Shown: one piece after another, positions 24,634 to 35,787 of the stretch | Numbering within the stretch: the first letter of the stretch is position 1 | Layout of the letters: every line of letters starts with the position of its first letter | The notes under the pieces: model-generated | The model's database searches: none | What the model saw: the letters and a program-made list of their open reading frames with translations, nothing else | What the model was told of the DNA's origin: nothing | From: Wolfiporia cocos | Taxonomy: Eukaryota; Basidiomycota; Agaricomycetes; Polyporales; Phaeolaceae | Direction: 5' to 3' | Length of the DNA stretch: 64,000 bases | Assembly: GCA_029448655.1 (NCBI GenBank) | Contig: JACCLO010000004.1 | Location: forward strand, 3,906,001 to 3,970,000 | Made by a program: the position numbers and the translations under genes

Positions 24634-26810
24634 TCATCGGTAGATTATCGCCACCCGCCCAAAATCATCATCACCCTTTCCGCCACCCGCCAGCACAAGC
24701 CATTGGCGCAGAATTGGCCAGCCAACCTCGAAGCGCGTGCACAACTCGTCCGTGTGGTGTTCTCCGTCCAGCAAGGGTAGTAGTGCAGGCGGAAACGAGG
24801 GGCCCGCGGGGACGGGGTACGGTATCTGCATCGGCGCCTGCGCTTGTGCCTGGCCTTGCGCCTGTGCCCGCGCCTGCACCTGCGCCTGCATCTGCACCTG
24901 CGCTTGCGCCAGCGCCTGGACATGTACGCTGGGGACGGCCGGCGCAGAGGGCGAGCGTGACACGCGCGGGCGGAGCAGCGTGCCGATCGCAGGCGGCTGG
25001 GGCGGCCTCTCTTCTCGCGCAGTCCGGGTCGTAGCAGGCGGCGTCGGTTCGAAGATGCGCTCGAGCGGCCTGCGCGGCGGGGGCCTGTTGCGGCTACGGA
25101 GCTGCTCGAGCGAGCTCTCCGCCGCACTGGGGCGCCGTGGCGGGGAGAGCACGTCCGGCGTTCGCGCGCCGGTGGATGTGCGTGCTGCAGAGAGCATACT
25201 GATGGCGCGCGACGGCTGAGGGTCCTGCGAGCTCCCCCGCGTGCGCGCCGAGTCAGCCTCGTTGAAGAAGAGCCGCTGGGAGGGTTGTGTTGTGGCGGAG
25301 AAGGTGGCGGAGACACTCTTGCCGCGTTTGCGCCCGAGCGAAGAGGCTAAGGTGCGCTGCTCGTTTCGTGGTGTGCTTGCTTCGGGAAGGAGAATGGGCC
25401 AGCGATGTACACGCCGGAGAAAACCCTGCAGGATGAATGCTGAGTGCATGGGACTGTGACGGCACGGAATGTAGCTAACCTTGATGACACCAAAGCTGGT
25501 GAAGCGACGCACGTCGATGCCGTGCGACGGCACGTCGTGCTCCACCATCCATTCACGTACGGTCCTCCCTGGCTTAAGCCGCGAATATAGGTGTAGTAGG
25601 CGCGGCCAGTCAGCTATAGCCTCGCCTATGAATTTCTGGAATCAGTATGCGCAACTCGCTGCATAGAGAATGTCCACTACCTGGTTTTGTGGCGTAAGGG
25701 CCGCATTCATCTCGGACATGCAGCTCATCGGCGAGCCACTGGATGCTTGTTCTCAATGTATACATATTTGAATACTGGAATATGTCAATCATCATGATAA
25801 CCTGGTAATAGCTACACGGCGATTAGTCGGCTACTAGGAAATGAACGAATTTCCCGTACAGGAGATGAGCAATTGCTTGTCGAGTCAAATCGAGGTCGCA
25901 ATCCGCGAGACGGGCAATTCGGCTAACATGGTTTGTTCCATCGATGTATTGGCAGACCTAAATCCTTGCGTTCCATCATATTGGATGCATCGGCAGTCAA
26001 TCCTCTGCACACCTTCACCATGGTAAGATCCCAGTTTGGTTTGATTCGCTTTGTCAGGTTGATCAGCGCAAGAGGAACCATCCAGTCTTTCACTGGAGGT
26101 GGGTTTGGATAGAATGGAAAGATCTTTAGCTCAATCGAATTGAATTGATTCACTGGTATGGATGTCTCGGAATAAGAGTTTAAATCCTCGTATAATTGCT
26201 CAAGGATAGCATGGATGGCTGGAGAAGTGGGCTCTGAGGAAAGAAATTTCGACTCTTCCTGCACATCCGTGTTCATCATGGTGGTCGAAGCCCATACGAC
26301 TCACAGACGAACCTCACATGCCGTCAGGACGCGACTGACTTTGCGGACGATTGGCTCGTAACAACTCAGGTCTGCATGGCGCTCGAAAACAAAGCATAGA
26401 TTATACCGGAAATAGTTACGCTCGTAGATCCCGCGAAGTTCTACGGGGAAACCGATGACGCGGTGTTTCCTCGTCGCGCATATAACGAGCCTGCCACAGA
26501 GCGCGCTGGGCGGCATGACATACTTGGAGATGTCATCGAAATGGAAAAGGGGCGCGTGAGAGGACAATGAGTCCTTGCGCGGGCTGAGCGGTTGATGTGA
26601 GTCGGAGCGCTGGAGAGATGGGCTATCGGTCGGTAAGGGTGATATTGGCGACAGAGACGCGAGCGAGCCGCTGCTCGATGATGCGGCGGTTTGACCGGTC
26701 GCTATGAGGCCTTCCGGGACCTGGTATACAATCTTGGGGCCTTGTCTGACATCAAACACGGCATAAAACACCGACTCGATGCGGGGGAAGAAGGAGCCGG
26801 AGGAAGACAT
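24634..26810 (-). CDS. NPR2: Nitrogen permease regulator 2-like, GATOR1/SEACIT subunit
   Basis: Npr2 (NPRL2) with Npr3 and Iml1 forms GATOR1/SEACIT, which restrains TORC1 at the vacuole when amino acids are low. The ATG at 26810 gives MSSSGSFFPRIESVFYAVFD and FDVRQGPKIVYQVPEGLI, the longin-like N-terminal domain. HFDDISKYVMPPSALCGRLV and RYNLCFVFERHADLSCYEPI follow. A Ser/Pro loop sits within the first exon. Middle exons carry LELKIFPFYPNPPPVKDW and TMVKVCRGLTADASN. The last exons encode WMVEHDVPSHGIDVRRFTSF and GFLRRVHRWPILL, a long disordered segment with a Gln-Ala-rich tract (about 24830-24920), and the end LDGEHHTDELCTRFEVGW to FGRVAIIYR. The C-terminal winged-helix pieces are conserved. 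The large insert between them is typical of fungal Npr2 but long here. Confidence 0.92.
24830..24925 (-). repeat. In-frame Gln-Ala hexamer-like repeat within NPR2
   Basis: Imperfect tandem 6-bp units, on the plus strand variants of GCGCCT/GCACCT/GCTTGT, encode alternating Gln with Ala, Val, Met or Arg on the minus strand (LAQAQVQMQAQVQARAQAQG). It lies in the disordered insert of NPR2. Such units are prone to slippage, so length may vary between strains. Confidence 0.75.
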
Positions 26811-27629
26811 GGTCTGCTGGGACGCGGATGGGGACGTGAATGAACGTGAACCATAGGACTCGATCAAGGGGCTGATGGCATACCACGTGGTCCGATCACT
26901 ATTGGCGCGTGAATGTCGGGCGCCGTTACCAGCACATGGCCATCATTGTCCGACCACGCTTTGATGAAGCCGCAGCGGCCGACTTCGCTTTCTGTCCGTC
27001 TCAACATGATCTCTCTTGCCTGGTGCGTCCTCCGAGCGAGCAGGACATGAGAAGTGCACTATTCTCACAGCCGTCAGTGCGGCCAGCACACACTCGCCGC
27101 CTCACTGTCAGTAGTCCGGAGGTGTCTGAGCAACCGAGCAGCGAATTTGTCACCGCGTAACCCGCATTTTGATGCAATCTGCACATCGATCATCGTGCGT
27201 GGCAGACTAAGGCGGATCAATGCCATCCACGTACAGACATCAGCTGATAAAGTGCAGGGCAGTGCTAGGTTTCGGTTTCAGCTTGGAGACAATTACGCCG
27301 TGCTGCAACACTACAAAGCGACACGACAGAGAAAGTTATGATACTGCAGGGCAACGCCTGCGACGGAATGGGCGTCGGCGAAGCATCCTCTGCATAAACG
27401 AGCCCCCTGCATGCGAGCGCGGTGGTCATATAGCCGTTCCGGGCCGTGAGCTCGACAGGAGCCGTCGGTATCTCATCGGCTATGCGTCCCGCACGCTTGA
27501 CAAGAATAAACCAGTCGACGTGCGAAGTAACCTACCACGGTGATTCCATCAAATGTTTCAGTCGTGGCACACAGTTCGATCGTGTTTGCCGCTGGCTCCG
27601 TAAGTGCGAAGCGCACGCTACTGGATGAA
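26811..27629. other. Intergenic, NPR2 promoter and distal promoter of secreted repeat protein
   Basis: This is the divergent interval between NPR2 (-) and the secreted repeat protein (+). Short open frames on both strands lack family signatures. I see no tRNA or repeat. The right edge leads into the TATA box at 27630. Confidence 0.5.
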
Positions 27630-27637
27630 TATAAAAG
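27630..27637 (+). promoter_or_regulatory. TATA box of the secreted repeat-protein gene
   Basis: TATAAAAG lies about 260 nt upstream of the ATG at 27891. It is followed by a pyrimidine-rich leader (TTTCCTCAGCTCCTCAG and later CTCTTGTC and CTCCTCTC tracts). A TATA box plus CT-rich leader is common in strongly or inducibly expressed fungal genes. The role is inferred from motif and position. Confidence 0.6.
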
Positions 27638-27714
27638 GTGGCCACCACGCTGTCTGTTTCCTCAGCTCCTCAGTTTCGTTCGGGCTCAGCTACTCCAAGT
27701 TCAAGTACTGGCTA

Positions 27715-27768
27715 GTGAGTATTAGCGTTTCACAGCTCATGAGCTCTTTCTGACATCCCACCTTCCAG
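27715..27768 (+). other. Probable 5' UTR intron of the secreted repeat-protein gene
   Basis: GTGAGT at 27715 and a pyrimidine-rich acceptor CACCTTCCAG ending at 27768 bracket 54 nt, the same size as the coding introns. An internal CTGAC could serve as branch point. It is downstream of the TATA box and upstream of the ATG, so it would be a leader intron. Confidence 0.45.
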
Positions 27769-27890
27769 CTTGACTTGTTTTTCTGTTCTCTTGTCGTTTC
27801 ACCGATTGTTGTTCAACTTATCTACACTCCACGCCCCTCCTCTCAATACCTTTCCCAATCAATTCCCCAGTCCTATCTATATTATTCAAG

Positions 27891-29027
27891 ATGCGTTCCA
27901 CCATTGCCATCCTGGCCGTTGCCGCTGCCGCTGCTCCCGCCTTCGTCTCGTGAGTACAACGCATTCTCGCTTTAACGTTAACTGACTATAACTTCCATAG
28001 TGCTGTCCCTCTTCCCCAGTCTGGTAGCGAGGCCATTTCCCTTAGCACCATCGACGACGGCGTCAAGCTCGTCAGCGATGCTGCTAATGCCGTCCCCGCC
28101 ATCAAGAGTGCCTGGGAGGACCTCTTTGGCCGGTAAGCATCCCCCGGGTTGATTCGACTCCTCGACATACTAATGTGTCCATAGTGAGCTGCACGAGGCA
28201 AAGCCCACCGCGGCTTCCCACCACTTCCTGAAGGGGGGTGCGCACAAGAGCCACGCCGCGCAAGCGGCCTCTAAGACGCATGCCTTGCAAGGCGCGAACA
28301 GGTCGCGTTTCGCGCACGTTCCGCACAGGACTCACGCGGCTCGCGACGACAGCAGTGCGACTTCGGGGAGCGACGACGACAGCGAGGCCATCTCCTTGAG
28401 CACCATTGGTGAGGGCTTCAAGCTCGTTGGCGACGTCGCCAACGCCGTTCCCTCTATCGAGAGTGCATGGGACAGCATCTTCGGTCGGTAAGTGGCGCAA
28501 CAAGCCGAGCTCCCCCATCACCAGGCTTACGTTAGTGTCCTGCCAGCGACGTCGATGATAGCCAAGCTATCTCCTTGAGCACCATCGACGACGGTGTCAA
28601 GCTGGTCGGTGATGTTGCCAACGCCGTTCCCGCGATTCAGAGCGCGTGGGATGATCTCTTCGGACGGTGAGCACCACCCTTGGTCAAGAAGGGATACGTA
28701 TCTCACATGCGACGTTCCAGTGAGCTGATGGCCCGCGAGCCTCGCATGAGCCCTTTGGAGCGGCTGTACCGCCTGAGCCGCGTCCACAGCTCCAAGGGCG
28801 GCGAGCACACTCACAAGGCGCGCTCGCAGCCCACCCGTTCCGAGATCCTCGCGCACATCTTGAAGGCAGCCAGCGGGCACCGCCGCGTCAACGCGCGCTC
28901 GCCGATCACGGAGAGCGAAGTCGACGGTGTGCTCCAGATTGCGGGCGACGCGTTCTCTACGATTCCGGAGATCAAGAAGGCCTGGGACAGCGTTTTCGGC
29001 CGCAGCATTCTTAACGAGATGGACTAA
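27891..29027 (+). CDS. Predicted secreted protein with four helical repeats on duplicated exon modules
   Basis: I recognise no named family. The five-exon model gives 306 residues (exons 27891-27949, 28001-28132, 28185-28487, 28547-28666, 28721-29027). Residues 1-20 are a signal peptide (MRSTIAILAVAAAAAPAFVS). Three close repeats, at about residues 29-64, 130-165 and 170-205, share EAISLSTIDDGVKLV, then DxANAVPxIxSAW, then a D/E-rich turn and the end LFGR or IFGR. A fourth, diverged copy (about 268-299) ends KKAWDSVFGR. Between them are His/Ala/Arg-rich linkers. Introns 2, 3 and 4 all fall in the Arg codon of FGR, after its second base, and intron 1 is also phase 2. The repeats look amphipathic and would form helices. 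There is no Lys-Arg Kex2 site, but each unit ends in a single Arg. Secretion and abundance are inferred from the signal peptide and strong promoter features. Confidence 0.8.
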
Positions 29028-29413
29028 GGGAGATTCTTCATGATTACAAGGGTATTTGTGTAGATCTTTTGACGACTTAACGACAATATGAATGGATTGA
29101 GGAGCCGTATACTCTGTGTGACTAAGCTCTGTCGAAATCGCTTTAGTCTCTGAGAGCAGTGGAACTTAACATAGCATCCGGCTCGACCAGAGGCTCATGC
29201 CACAGTTGTCTCGCACCATCGCGTCAGAAGCCACGAGCCGAGGCTAATCTTGATCATCATGACTTGTGTCATGGTGTCGACAAGTTGTGCATTGTGCCAT
29301 ATCATGTCGCAATGCTATCATGATCGTGCTGTCGACTCACTACATTTCTACAGCCACTCTACATATCAATACATATTCTCGTCGACTTCCAAAAGCGCCA
29401 CTCGGTCAATCAA

Positions 29414-30544
29414 TCAGTCATCCAACCACTTTTGCTGTAGGAATATCCATCAGCGGACGTGCTCTTGGGAAGGCATAGAGGACATACGAAGACTCGGTGA
29501 TGTGTCTTTGACCCAGCCTCGTTGATGGCCTGAACTTCTTCCGCAGTGAGACCCGGCAGTGTCTCAGTAGCGAGGTACTCCTTAATGCGAGATTCCTTCG
29601 AGCTCGTACTGCAAAAATGTGATATGAGATGTCAACACATAATACATGGAATGCCCAAGTGACACATACGAGATCGCGGGGATGTTCTGCGCCCTAAGCC
29701 ACAATTGCAGTACTTGTCCTTGGTTAACCGTCTGACCAGCCGTCTCGCTGACCCGAGCAGCAATGGAGGACAAGACCGAGTCAACAGGACCACCCGGGAA
29801 ACGTGCGATCGGGGTCAAGCCTCCGTAAGACGTGATGAGGATGTTCTTCGACTTCGCGTACTCGAGCAGTGGTTGGCTGGCTTTGAGAACGTACGGGTGA
29901 TACTCGATCTATATCACGACGTTGGTTGACGAGAACATGCGTGCACTTGCAAGGGCACATACCTGATTGACCGCCGGAACGACGCTCGCGTTGCCCAAAA
30001 TCTCCTCAAAGTCTTGGATGCGGAAGTTGGACACGCCAATGCTCTTCGTCAGCCCCTCCTTCTGGAGAGCCTCGACCTCCTTCCAAACAGCGCTGAGCTT
30101 CCCCTCATGATTCTTGGGGGAGTGAATGAGGAAGAGATCCACGTAGTCCACCCTCAATTTCTTAAGCGATGTCACCAGGGTGTCGCGAACGGTCTGCCCC
30201 GCGGGGACTGTGTCGAGCTTCGTGACAACATACAACGAAGAGCGTGGTTTGCCGGAACCAACGATGGCAGCTCCGAGGGACTCCTCGTTCCCGTAGGATT
30301 GAGCACCGTCAAGGTGGACCACGCCGCTGGCGATAGCAGTGAGGACCGCGTTCTCGGCATCCTTGCTGAAGAGCGCGGTGCCCGTGCCGAACCCGAGCCA
30401 CGGGATCTGCGTGCCGTCATTCAGGGGAACCGTAAGGGAAGACATGATCGAGCGCGAGGACAATGTGCGGCTGAGATTCCGGAGGAGAAAGTAAGCGGAC
30501 ATGGCGAGGGGCACGGCTGCTGCTTTATATCTCCAGGACCGCAT
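29414..30544 (-). CDS. Aldo-keto reductase with N-terminal membrane or targeting segment
   Basis: This is an NAD(P)H-dependent aldo-keto reductase of the AKR superfamily with the usual (beta/alpha)8 fold. The motifs are WLGFGTGTALF near the start, VVHLDGAQSYGNEESLG with catalytic Asp and Tyr, YVVTKLD with catalytic Lys, DLFLIHSPKNHEGK with catalytic His, and KSIGVSNFRIQDFEEIL. NQIEYHPYVL, ITSYGGLTPIARFPGGP and QLWLRAQNIPAISY come from later exons. The last intron (29487-29435) splits the C-terminus, giving HHRVFQKWLDD and the stop at 29414. The first ATG (30544) adds about 33 residues with a hydrophobic stretch (AAAVPLAMSAYFLLRNL) before MSSLTVPLNDGTQIPW. It could be a signal anchor or mitochondrial presequence. 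The internal Met would give the soluble form. The substrate is unknown. Confidence 0.88.
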
Positions 30545-31996
30545 GGCTCTGGTATATTTTCAGCGCGGGGTTCTGGTGTCACTGCCGTCGCTGGTGAGGA
30601 ATATGTCGAAAACACAAGTTATGACGACGACTTACTAATAAAACTCCCACTAGCCGAGCGTTGTCATGATTCTTCCCCCTGAACGGGCTCCCCGACGGCA
30701 CCGCGAGGAAAAGCATGTGACGCGTGATAGGCTCAACGCTACTCGCGCAGATTGACGCGAAGGGCGAATTGAAGAACCCAGCCAGCCGCTGGCCGAAGGA
30801 TCGCCCAATTGATTGCAGGATCGCCGGATTAGTGCGCGGAGAAGTCCTGCACGGCCTGCCCTAATGGAGCACCCATATTACGTCGGAGTTTGCATCATGA
30901 TCCTTCATCTCAACTATACAGGTGCCGGCAACCACATGTTGGGTCGTCTACTTCTACGGCGGTTCTTCATCTGAGCACCTCAGAGAAAATTTGCGGTTCA
31001 CTCTTTGGCCGGCCATCCCGCTTCCTATGGACAGGACGGTCACTAAGTGTTCCAACATTCGATGTCCTGCATGTCAATTTAGTGTAGTTATGTCAATAAC
31101 GAAAATCGCCGAGCATTATCCTGAGGAATATGAAGTGGTGATACTTATGGCATGAATACGGGGAATATACCCCGCGAGCGAAATAGTAGATAGAAGTGCC
31201 TCTTATGCTCAACACAACTTGTTTGAATTGCAGAGCCGTACTATCATAGCTGGGATATCTGCGCCCCTCTAGTGGATTCCATGTTTCTGCCGCCGTAGCT
31301 GGCAGCACTACAGGATCAATAATGCCCAGATCCTTACTTGCTATCCTATCTTTTTGCCTAGTAAAACCATCTGTTCATCGTACCGCAAAGCGGTGATGTT
31401 CAATGCACACAGTGTCATTCTAATTATGCTACAACTGCATTTATCGACACCAAGTTTTATCGACGACGGGCGTCTACGAGATGGCGTTAATGAGGACGCG
31501 GTACTCGTGCACACTGTAAGACGTCCCATTCTTCTCTGAATCACACACATGGTAGCCTCGAGATCCATTATGCAGCGTCGTGGCGATAATATCCGAAACG
31601 CCGCGAGGCCTGTCTCATTAATGAAGTTGCCGAGATTTGTGGCGCGATAGCGCGAGCGCCGTTCGGCAGTGGCATGGTGCGCCCACAAAACCACACAACC
31701 TCACACACAGGTTGGACCCAAGCGTCGCCACGTCGATGCACTTCTCAATCCTCTGTAGTGGCCATTTACGCTCTGATCTCTGCAGTAGTATCGCACAATG
31801 GTGCGAATGAAGTGAATGAACACATCTCAGGGAAGGGGACGTACCCAAAGCGGCCGGGGAGCTGTGCAGACTTGTTCTAACATCTGAGGCGGCCGGTGAC
31901 AAGGTTTGATGGGTCAAGGGCCTCAACGCGTTGCAAGCGAGTCTGCCCGTTGAAAAGCCTGAGCACCGTACCCATACGGCACACCCCCTGCCTGAA
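30545..31996. other. Intergenic interval, no supported gene
   Basis: This lies between the divergent AKR (-) and DUF7918 gene (+). Open frames are short, lack family motifs, and show no consistent splice pattern. The longest is 152 codons on the minus strand at 32076-31618, overlapping the DUF7918 start. It should contain both promoters. I see no tRNA-like cloverleaf, direct repeat pair or terminal inverted repeat. Confidence 0.45.
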
Positions 31997-33689
31997 ATGC
32001 TGACCCACCGTAACTTCTCTGCCTGGATAACGTGCAATGGTTCAGAGCTCGTCGAGTTTGCGGCGGAGCTCAACAAGGAGACGCATGTAGTGACCTGCTA
32101 TGTGGCGAGCCAACCAGGAGCGGTAAGCGAAGGATGCGAGTGGCTTCTGATCAGTGGCCGGCGATCTGATACTCGCTTCACAAGCGATTCGCTGTTCACT
32201 GGTTCGATTATGGTAGCCCCGCGTGTTCCAAGGCATCCATAGAGGTCGATGGTCACAAAGTTCCGGGGCGATGGCTTGATGGATATGGGCATGCGGAACG
32301 CTCTACGGGGTCTGAGAGGCCGTTCACCTTCAAAGGAGACAAGGGAGGTTAGCACCACCCCTGCTCAGAGTCCGGAGGAGCATTTGCGAAATTGATGGAT
32401 CGGCAGACCAAACTGTGCGGTCAGCGTCGCCATCGCCGCCCGCGACAGGTTCAGAAGCTGGAATCATCGTGTTGAGGATCAAGCGTGTCAAGCGCATGCG
32501 GGTTAACGATGTCAATGCACAGAGAGAAACGCCAACCAGGGATGATGACATCTCACTAAGCGGCCCTACCACCGCGTGCGTACATGCACACGATCAAACT
32601 TGACCTAGCTAATACTCCATATCAGCTTGACTACGGCGAGATGGACCAAGTACCCACCAAACGAGGTTGCCTGGAGAACTGAGCCATATGACAGTTCAGA
32701 AGCGGGTCCATACGTCACGTTTGAGTTTCGATATAAACCTAAAGGTTCACGCTCAGCTTGATGATGCGTAAACACCTACTGATGATATCGTTACAGAGAC
32801 CTTGTTTCTGGAACATATCATCTCTCCAGACATGCCATTGATAACTTCCTGCTCGCTACCGAAGGATTGGTTGTATCCAGACCGCGTTAGCAATGAATCC
32901 TACACATCGTCCCTCGCTTCTTCGTTGACAAGCTCGCCGTCAATGAGCCCCAGGCTGAGTGAACAGTTTCAGCCTATGACGCCTGTACCCATAGTCGATC
33001 AAGTAAGCCATCAGCTGTCTCACCGTGATTTTACTCACATACCACGTACAGAAACTGGACCGGCTACTCTCGCCACAAGAAGCGATGATCACAGCGGATA
33101 GCAAGTTCATGACTATCAAGATTGCCCAAAGAGACGACATAGAGCCGTATGCTTTACGTCGGAGGATACGACGTACGGAGAGCATGGATTCGCAACAACG
33201 GTCAAGTGATCACGGTCAAAATTCAAGTTCGCCCAAACAAGGGCAACAGCTTGCTCTATTCATGACGGTGATCACCGATCCCAATGACAACGTGTTTGAA
33301 CCGACTCAACTTGAACCTTTCCCTCTTCAATTTTCAAGGGCCCTCATGAAGCCGCGTGACTTACGGTTGATGCATGAGTCCAGATACGCCGGCATCAAGG
33401 CAATCTTACCTGGGCCACCTTTGGCGAGGCCCAGTAGTTTCCTGCTTCCTCGATCGTAACCGCAAGTGGAGCCCTATCAGCCGTGAAGAGCATCTTTGGG
33501 GACAGCCTTCAGGCAGCACACCTTCCATAGAGGTCACTGACGTGGTTTCGCAGGTCAGAAGGGACACAAATGGAGGGGATCCCCGAAGAAACTGTCGCCG
33601 AGATGAATCGGACGCAGTCCACACTTCAAAACCATGGCGCTGCCAGTTGGGCGGGCGGCATCCTGATTACCCTTCAACTTCAGGCGTGA
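31997..33689 (+). CDS. DUF7918 domain protein
   Basis: The N-terminal half has the fungal DUF7918 pattern. It starts MLTHRNFSAWITCNGSELVE and continues VVTCYVASQPGA, FAVHWFDYGSP, IEVDGHKVPGRWLDGYGH, SERPFTFKGD, GIIVLRIKRVKRMRVND, YPPNEVAWRTEPYDSSE and GPYVTFEFRYKPK. Exons that keep one frame are 31997-32122, 32185-32347, 32407-32575, 32626-32744, 32797-33002, 33052-33455 and 33554-33689, giving 440 residues. If the last intron were not used, the frame would end at 33459. The C-terminal half is Ser/Pro-rich and less conserved-looking, ending EETVAEMNRTQSTLQNHGAA and LQLQA. The function of DUF7918 is unknown. The domain is often expanded in mushrooms. It is followed by CHMP7 on the same strand after about 400 nt. 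Confidence 0.75.
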
Positions 33690-34091
33690 TGGTGCCGGCA
33701 GTGGCCACCACCGGCCAAGGCTCGGAGGGCTCAGCCTACGCTTCACGACTGAAGTATCGAAGGACTGCTGAAGCACCGAAGGGACATTGGAGGAGCGTGA
33801 CAGTATCGCACTTCGCGCGATTTCCATCTATTGTAATGATGGCTGCGTTTGAGGGCCGCTAGTATTTATGTAGCTCTAGTAGTGGAAATTGTGTAGCTCA
33901 CCGCAATGATGTCTGTATTTATCTCCTCGAATCCTTTCCACATTGAGCGGACGCGGGATTGGATGTCACGCCCGCGTGTGTCACAAACACGTACATGCGG
34001 TCACCGACGCGCTTCGAGAAGCTGTGGCCACAGCTACTTCGCCCACTCGCCACTTGGCTGCAATATACACAACCTCACATTTTCTGAATCC
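33690..34091. other. Intergenic, DUF7918 3' flank and CHMP7 promoter
   Basis: About 400 nt between two genes on the same strand. An open frame upstream of the CHMP7 ATG runs in phase with it from about 33906, but the residues (Arg/Ser/His-rich) do not look like the family, so I start CHMP7 at 34092. Nothing else is visible. Confidence 0.45.
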
Positions 34092-35787
34092 ATGGCATCT
34101 ATTTCCGCTGCTGAGATTGTTAGTCTGCCAACATACGCTTCCCAATCAGCTCTCCGTCTGAAGTCACTATATTCCGATTTCTCGCTGCAAAAACAGTCAA
34201 ACCCTACATCGTACACTTCAAATGTTGAGTGGTGGCGACGGACACTAGAGCAGTTTGTGCTTAGGGGACTGCAGTCAAAACACTCGACTCAGTCTAGCGG
34301 AACAGATAGGCTTGTCTTTCACGTCAGTGGCTCCGCGTTGGCGGACGATTTCCGAGTGGAAGGCATAGGAAAGCCGTTGAGTCTCCCCACAGTCATCGTG
34401 CGTGGTAGTAAATTAGGCGCGATGAACATACATTGAGATTCTGACACTGTGCCACTCGTAGACTGAGCTATGCGAATCAAAGCAGTACTATCCCTTGCCA
34501 GAATTCCTCTCTTCATCTAAGTCAATAGAGGATCCGGAGTGGTTGCCATACCGAATCGCGTCTTATGTGATTGGAAAGCCACTTTGGTGGGCTCTCCAGC
34601 AGCTCAGCATCGTGAGCCCCGACGATACACGTGGACACGCGAGCTACAACGAACGCTGGAAGAAAGTCAAGAGCGACTATGTCGTGCTCAGCCTACTTAA
34701 TACTGCATTTCACAATGTCATGAAGAGACAGTACAGTGAGAAAGACAGCGGATCCTTGGCAGACCGCTTGTATAGCCCCGAGAGTTTCCGGAGAGAGTTC
34801 GCTGCTCATGCATTGGATGATGTTGTTTTGTCCGACCTTGATATCAAAGTGTTGCTACGGTATCTCCAACGTGACAAGCAGCTGGTAGTCGTTCAGGGCG
34901 AGGTACGTCTATCCACTCACTGTTCTAGACATCTCAGTGAGTCTCTGTGTACAAATAGGTCGTCAAGTTTGTGGATGTAGATCGAGCCAGCAGGGGAGAA
35001 CAGATCACTGCGGTCGATGCCGGTGTACTGGCTCTCAAGACAGCCGTCGAGAAGCTGCAGACACAGGTCGATAGCATACAGAACAAGATCAGCGAGTACG
35101 TCGAAGGCATGCTCGTAATAGCTTATGCAGCAATTGCTTACGCCTCGTTCGGTGCATGCAGACGTCACGAACAAATTACTGCAGCTCTTCATCAGAAGCG
35201 TAAGGAAGTAGCGCTAAGTCAACTCCGCATGCGGAAGCAGCTGGAAGATCTTCTTACGAAGCGTCTGAATTCACTCGATACCCTACAGTCTACCTTGCTT
35301 CGCGTAGAAGCATCAGCAGGGGACGTAGAGGTAACGTTTGAATCACTTCAGCTGAATGATCCCGCTAATCAGTCGTCTGTGCCAGATCATGAAATCATAC
35401 GAATCGTCCACCGCCACTCTCCGAGCAATCCTCGCACATCCATCCCTCCAACGAGAAAAGATCGACGAGACGATGGACGCAATGGCGTCCGCCAATGCTG
35501 ACGCAAAAGAGATGGACGATGTCATTCGTATGGGCGTAGACATGGCGCACGCAGATTCGGGCATCGACGATGCCGAGTTGGAAGACGAGCTAAAGGCCCT
35601 TGTGGAGGACGTAGAACGAGAGAGTACAGCAAAGGCGAAGGCAGAAAGGGTCAAAGAAGAAGAGAAAGAAGAGCAGGCAACGCACGAGAAATTGTCTGCG
35701 GCTTCTGTGCGCGTGCCGTCGGGTTCACCTAGCGCGGAGAAGGCCGAGCCAGAGCGACAGGAGGCGGAACTAGTCACTGAACCGTAA
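34092..35787 (+). CDS. ESCRT-III-type protein, CHMP7-like (winged helix plus SNF7 domain)
   Basis: CHMP7/Chm7 recruits ESCRT-III to the nuclear envelope for sealing and pore quality control. From MASISAAEIVSLPTYASQSA the protein shows an N-terminal winged-helix half (LKSLYSDFSLQKQSNPTSYT, WWRRTLEQFVLRG, DRLVFHVSGSALADDFRVEG) and a second one (WALQQLSIVSPDD, DLDIKVLLRYLQRDKQLVVV). The SNF7 core comes next (TAVDAGVLALKTAVEKLQTQ, ALHQKRKEVALSQLRMRKQL, LQSTLLRVEASAGDVE). The tail is acidic (TMDAMASANADAKEMDDVI, ADSGIDDAELEDELKALVED), with Lys/Glu coiled coil, ending AELVTEP at 35787. There are four to five introns. The acidic C-terminal helices match the autoinhibitory and MIM-like region. The gene has the full CHMP7 layout rather than that of a short ESCRT-III subunit. 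Confidence 0.85.

Noticed and set aside
24645..25316. Long 223-codon minus-strand frame, Arg/Ser-rich
   Set aside because: It is an out-of-phase shadow of the GC-rich NPR2 insert; composition is driven by the real frame and no domain is present.
27891..29027. Kex2-processed cyclic peptide or pheromone precursor
   Set aside because: Repeats are present, but there are no Lys-Arg sites between units and no C-terminal CaaX; only a single Arg ends each unit. Kept as a secreted repeat protein of unknown role.
31618..32076. 152-codon minus-strand frame overlapping the DUF7918 start
   Set aside because: Cys/Ser/Arg-rich shadow of the plus-strand exon and promoter; no motif.
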